From Owenia fusiformis (Eukaryota; Annelida; Polychaeta; Sabellida; Oweniidae), in the NCBI GenBank assembly GCA_903813345.2, contig CAIIXF020000006.1, positions 20,097,936 through 20,157,935 of the forward strand: a DNA stretch of 60,000 nucleotides, read 5' to 3'. The first letter of the stretch is position 1. Each line of letters begins with the position of its first letter. Shown piece after piece: positions 59,944-60,000 of this stretch. Position numbers and translations under genes: made by a program. The notes beneath the pieces were generated by a model. That model did no database searches. It was not told where the DNA came from and saw nothing but the letters and a program-made list of their open reading frames with translations.

Positions 59944-60000
59944 TGCTGAATAGCTAGCATACTACTGTATGACTATGAGATATCATTAGAAATATCAAAG

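Overview
This window looks like AT-rich nuclear DNA of an animal, most likely a marine invertebrate (hemichordate, amphioxus or lophotrochozoan grade; the lineage is a guess). Genes are split by GT-AG introns, one gene (CFAP157) belongs to motile cilia, and introns and intergenic DNA are full of minisatellites, foldback elements and non-autonomous DNA transposons. No rRNA, tRNA or CRISPR array was recognised.

Layout. 0.4-6.8 kb: a tandem array of ~131-bp units, split by a young-looking, apparently complete but non-autonomous LTR retrotransposon (1020-5488, minus orientation, TTAT target duplication) that carries its own minisatellite. 6.85-7.92 kb: an intronless type II membrane glycosyltransferase-like gene (+). 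8.5-28.9 kb: a minus-strand cluster of small secreted SnoaL/NTF2-fold-like genes, each with four exons: copy A (intact), copy B (one-base deletion, probable pseudogene), copy C (intact if its last exon lies beyond a 6.7-kb intron) and a relic last exon. The third intron of copy C holds a nest of palindrome-rich miniature elements ending TGTTACGCGGT, plus a large foldback element. 29-31 kb: tandem repeats and an element group marked by CTATCACACCAA. 31.4-39.6 kb: a phytanoyl-CoA dioxygenase (PhyH) family gene (+), with one GC-AG intron, two tandem last exons and possible further 5' exons as far away as 16.5 kb. 39.8-40.6 kb: a mariner-like element. 41.6-43.5 kb: an NmrA-like gene, NMRAL1 type (+, three exons). 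45.8-51.8 kb: CFAP157 (-, ten exons, with a decayed mariner in one intron). 53.3-58.0 kb: PIG-C (+, seven exons, the last only 43 bases). 58.4-59.9 kb: a Harbinger-like element with a Myb/SANT-like reading frame.

The protein genes do not form a pathway: PIG-C starts GPI-anchor synthesis in the ER, CFAP157 is an axonemal/basal-body coiled-coil protein, NMRAL1-type proteins sense NADPH, and the PhyH and glycosyltransferase substrates are unknown. CFAP157 and PIG-C are transcribed divergently from a ~1.5-kb interval. The strongest leads are the recent non-autonomous LTR insertion, the SnoaL cluster with its frameshifted member, the duplicated PhyH terminal exon and GC-AG intron, and the families of terminal-inverted-repeat elements. 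All exon joins were made by hand from reading frame and splice signals; no alignment or transcript was available.
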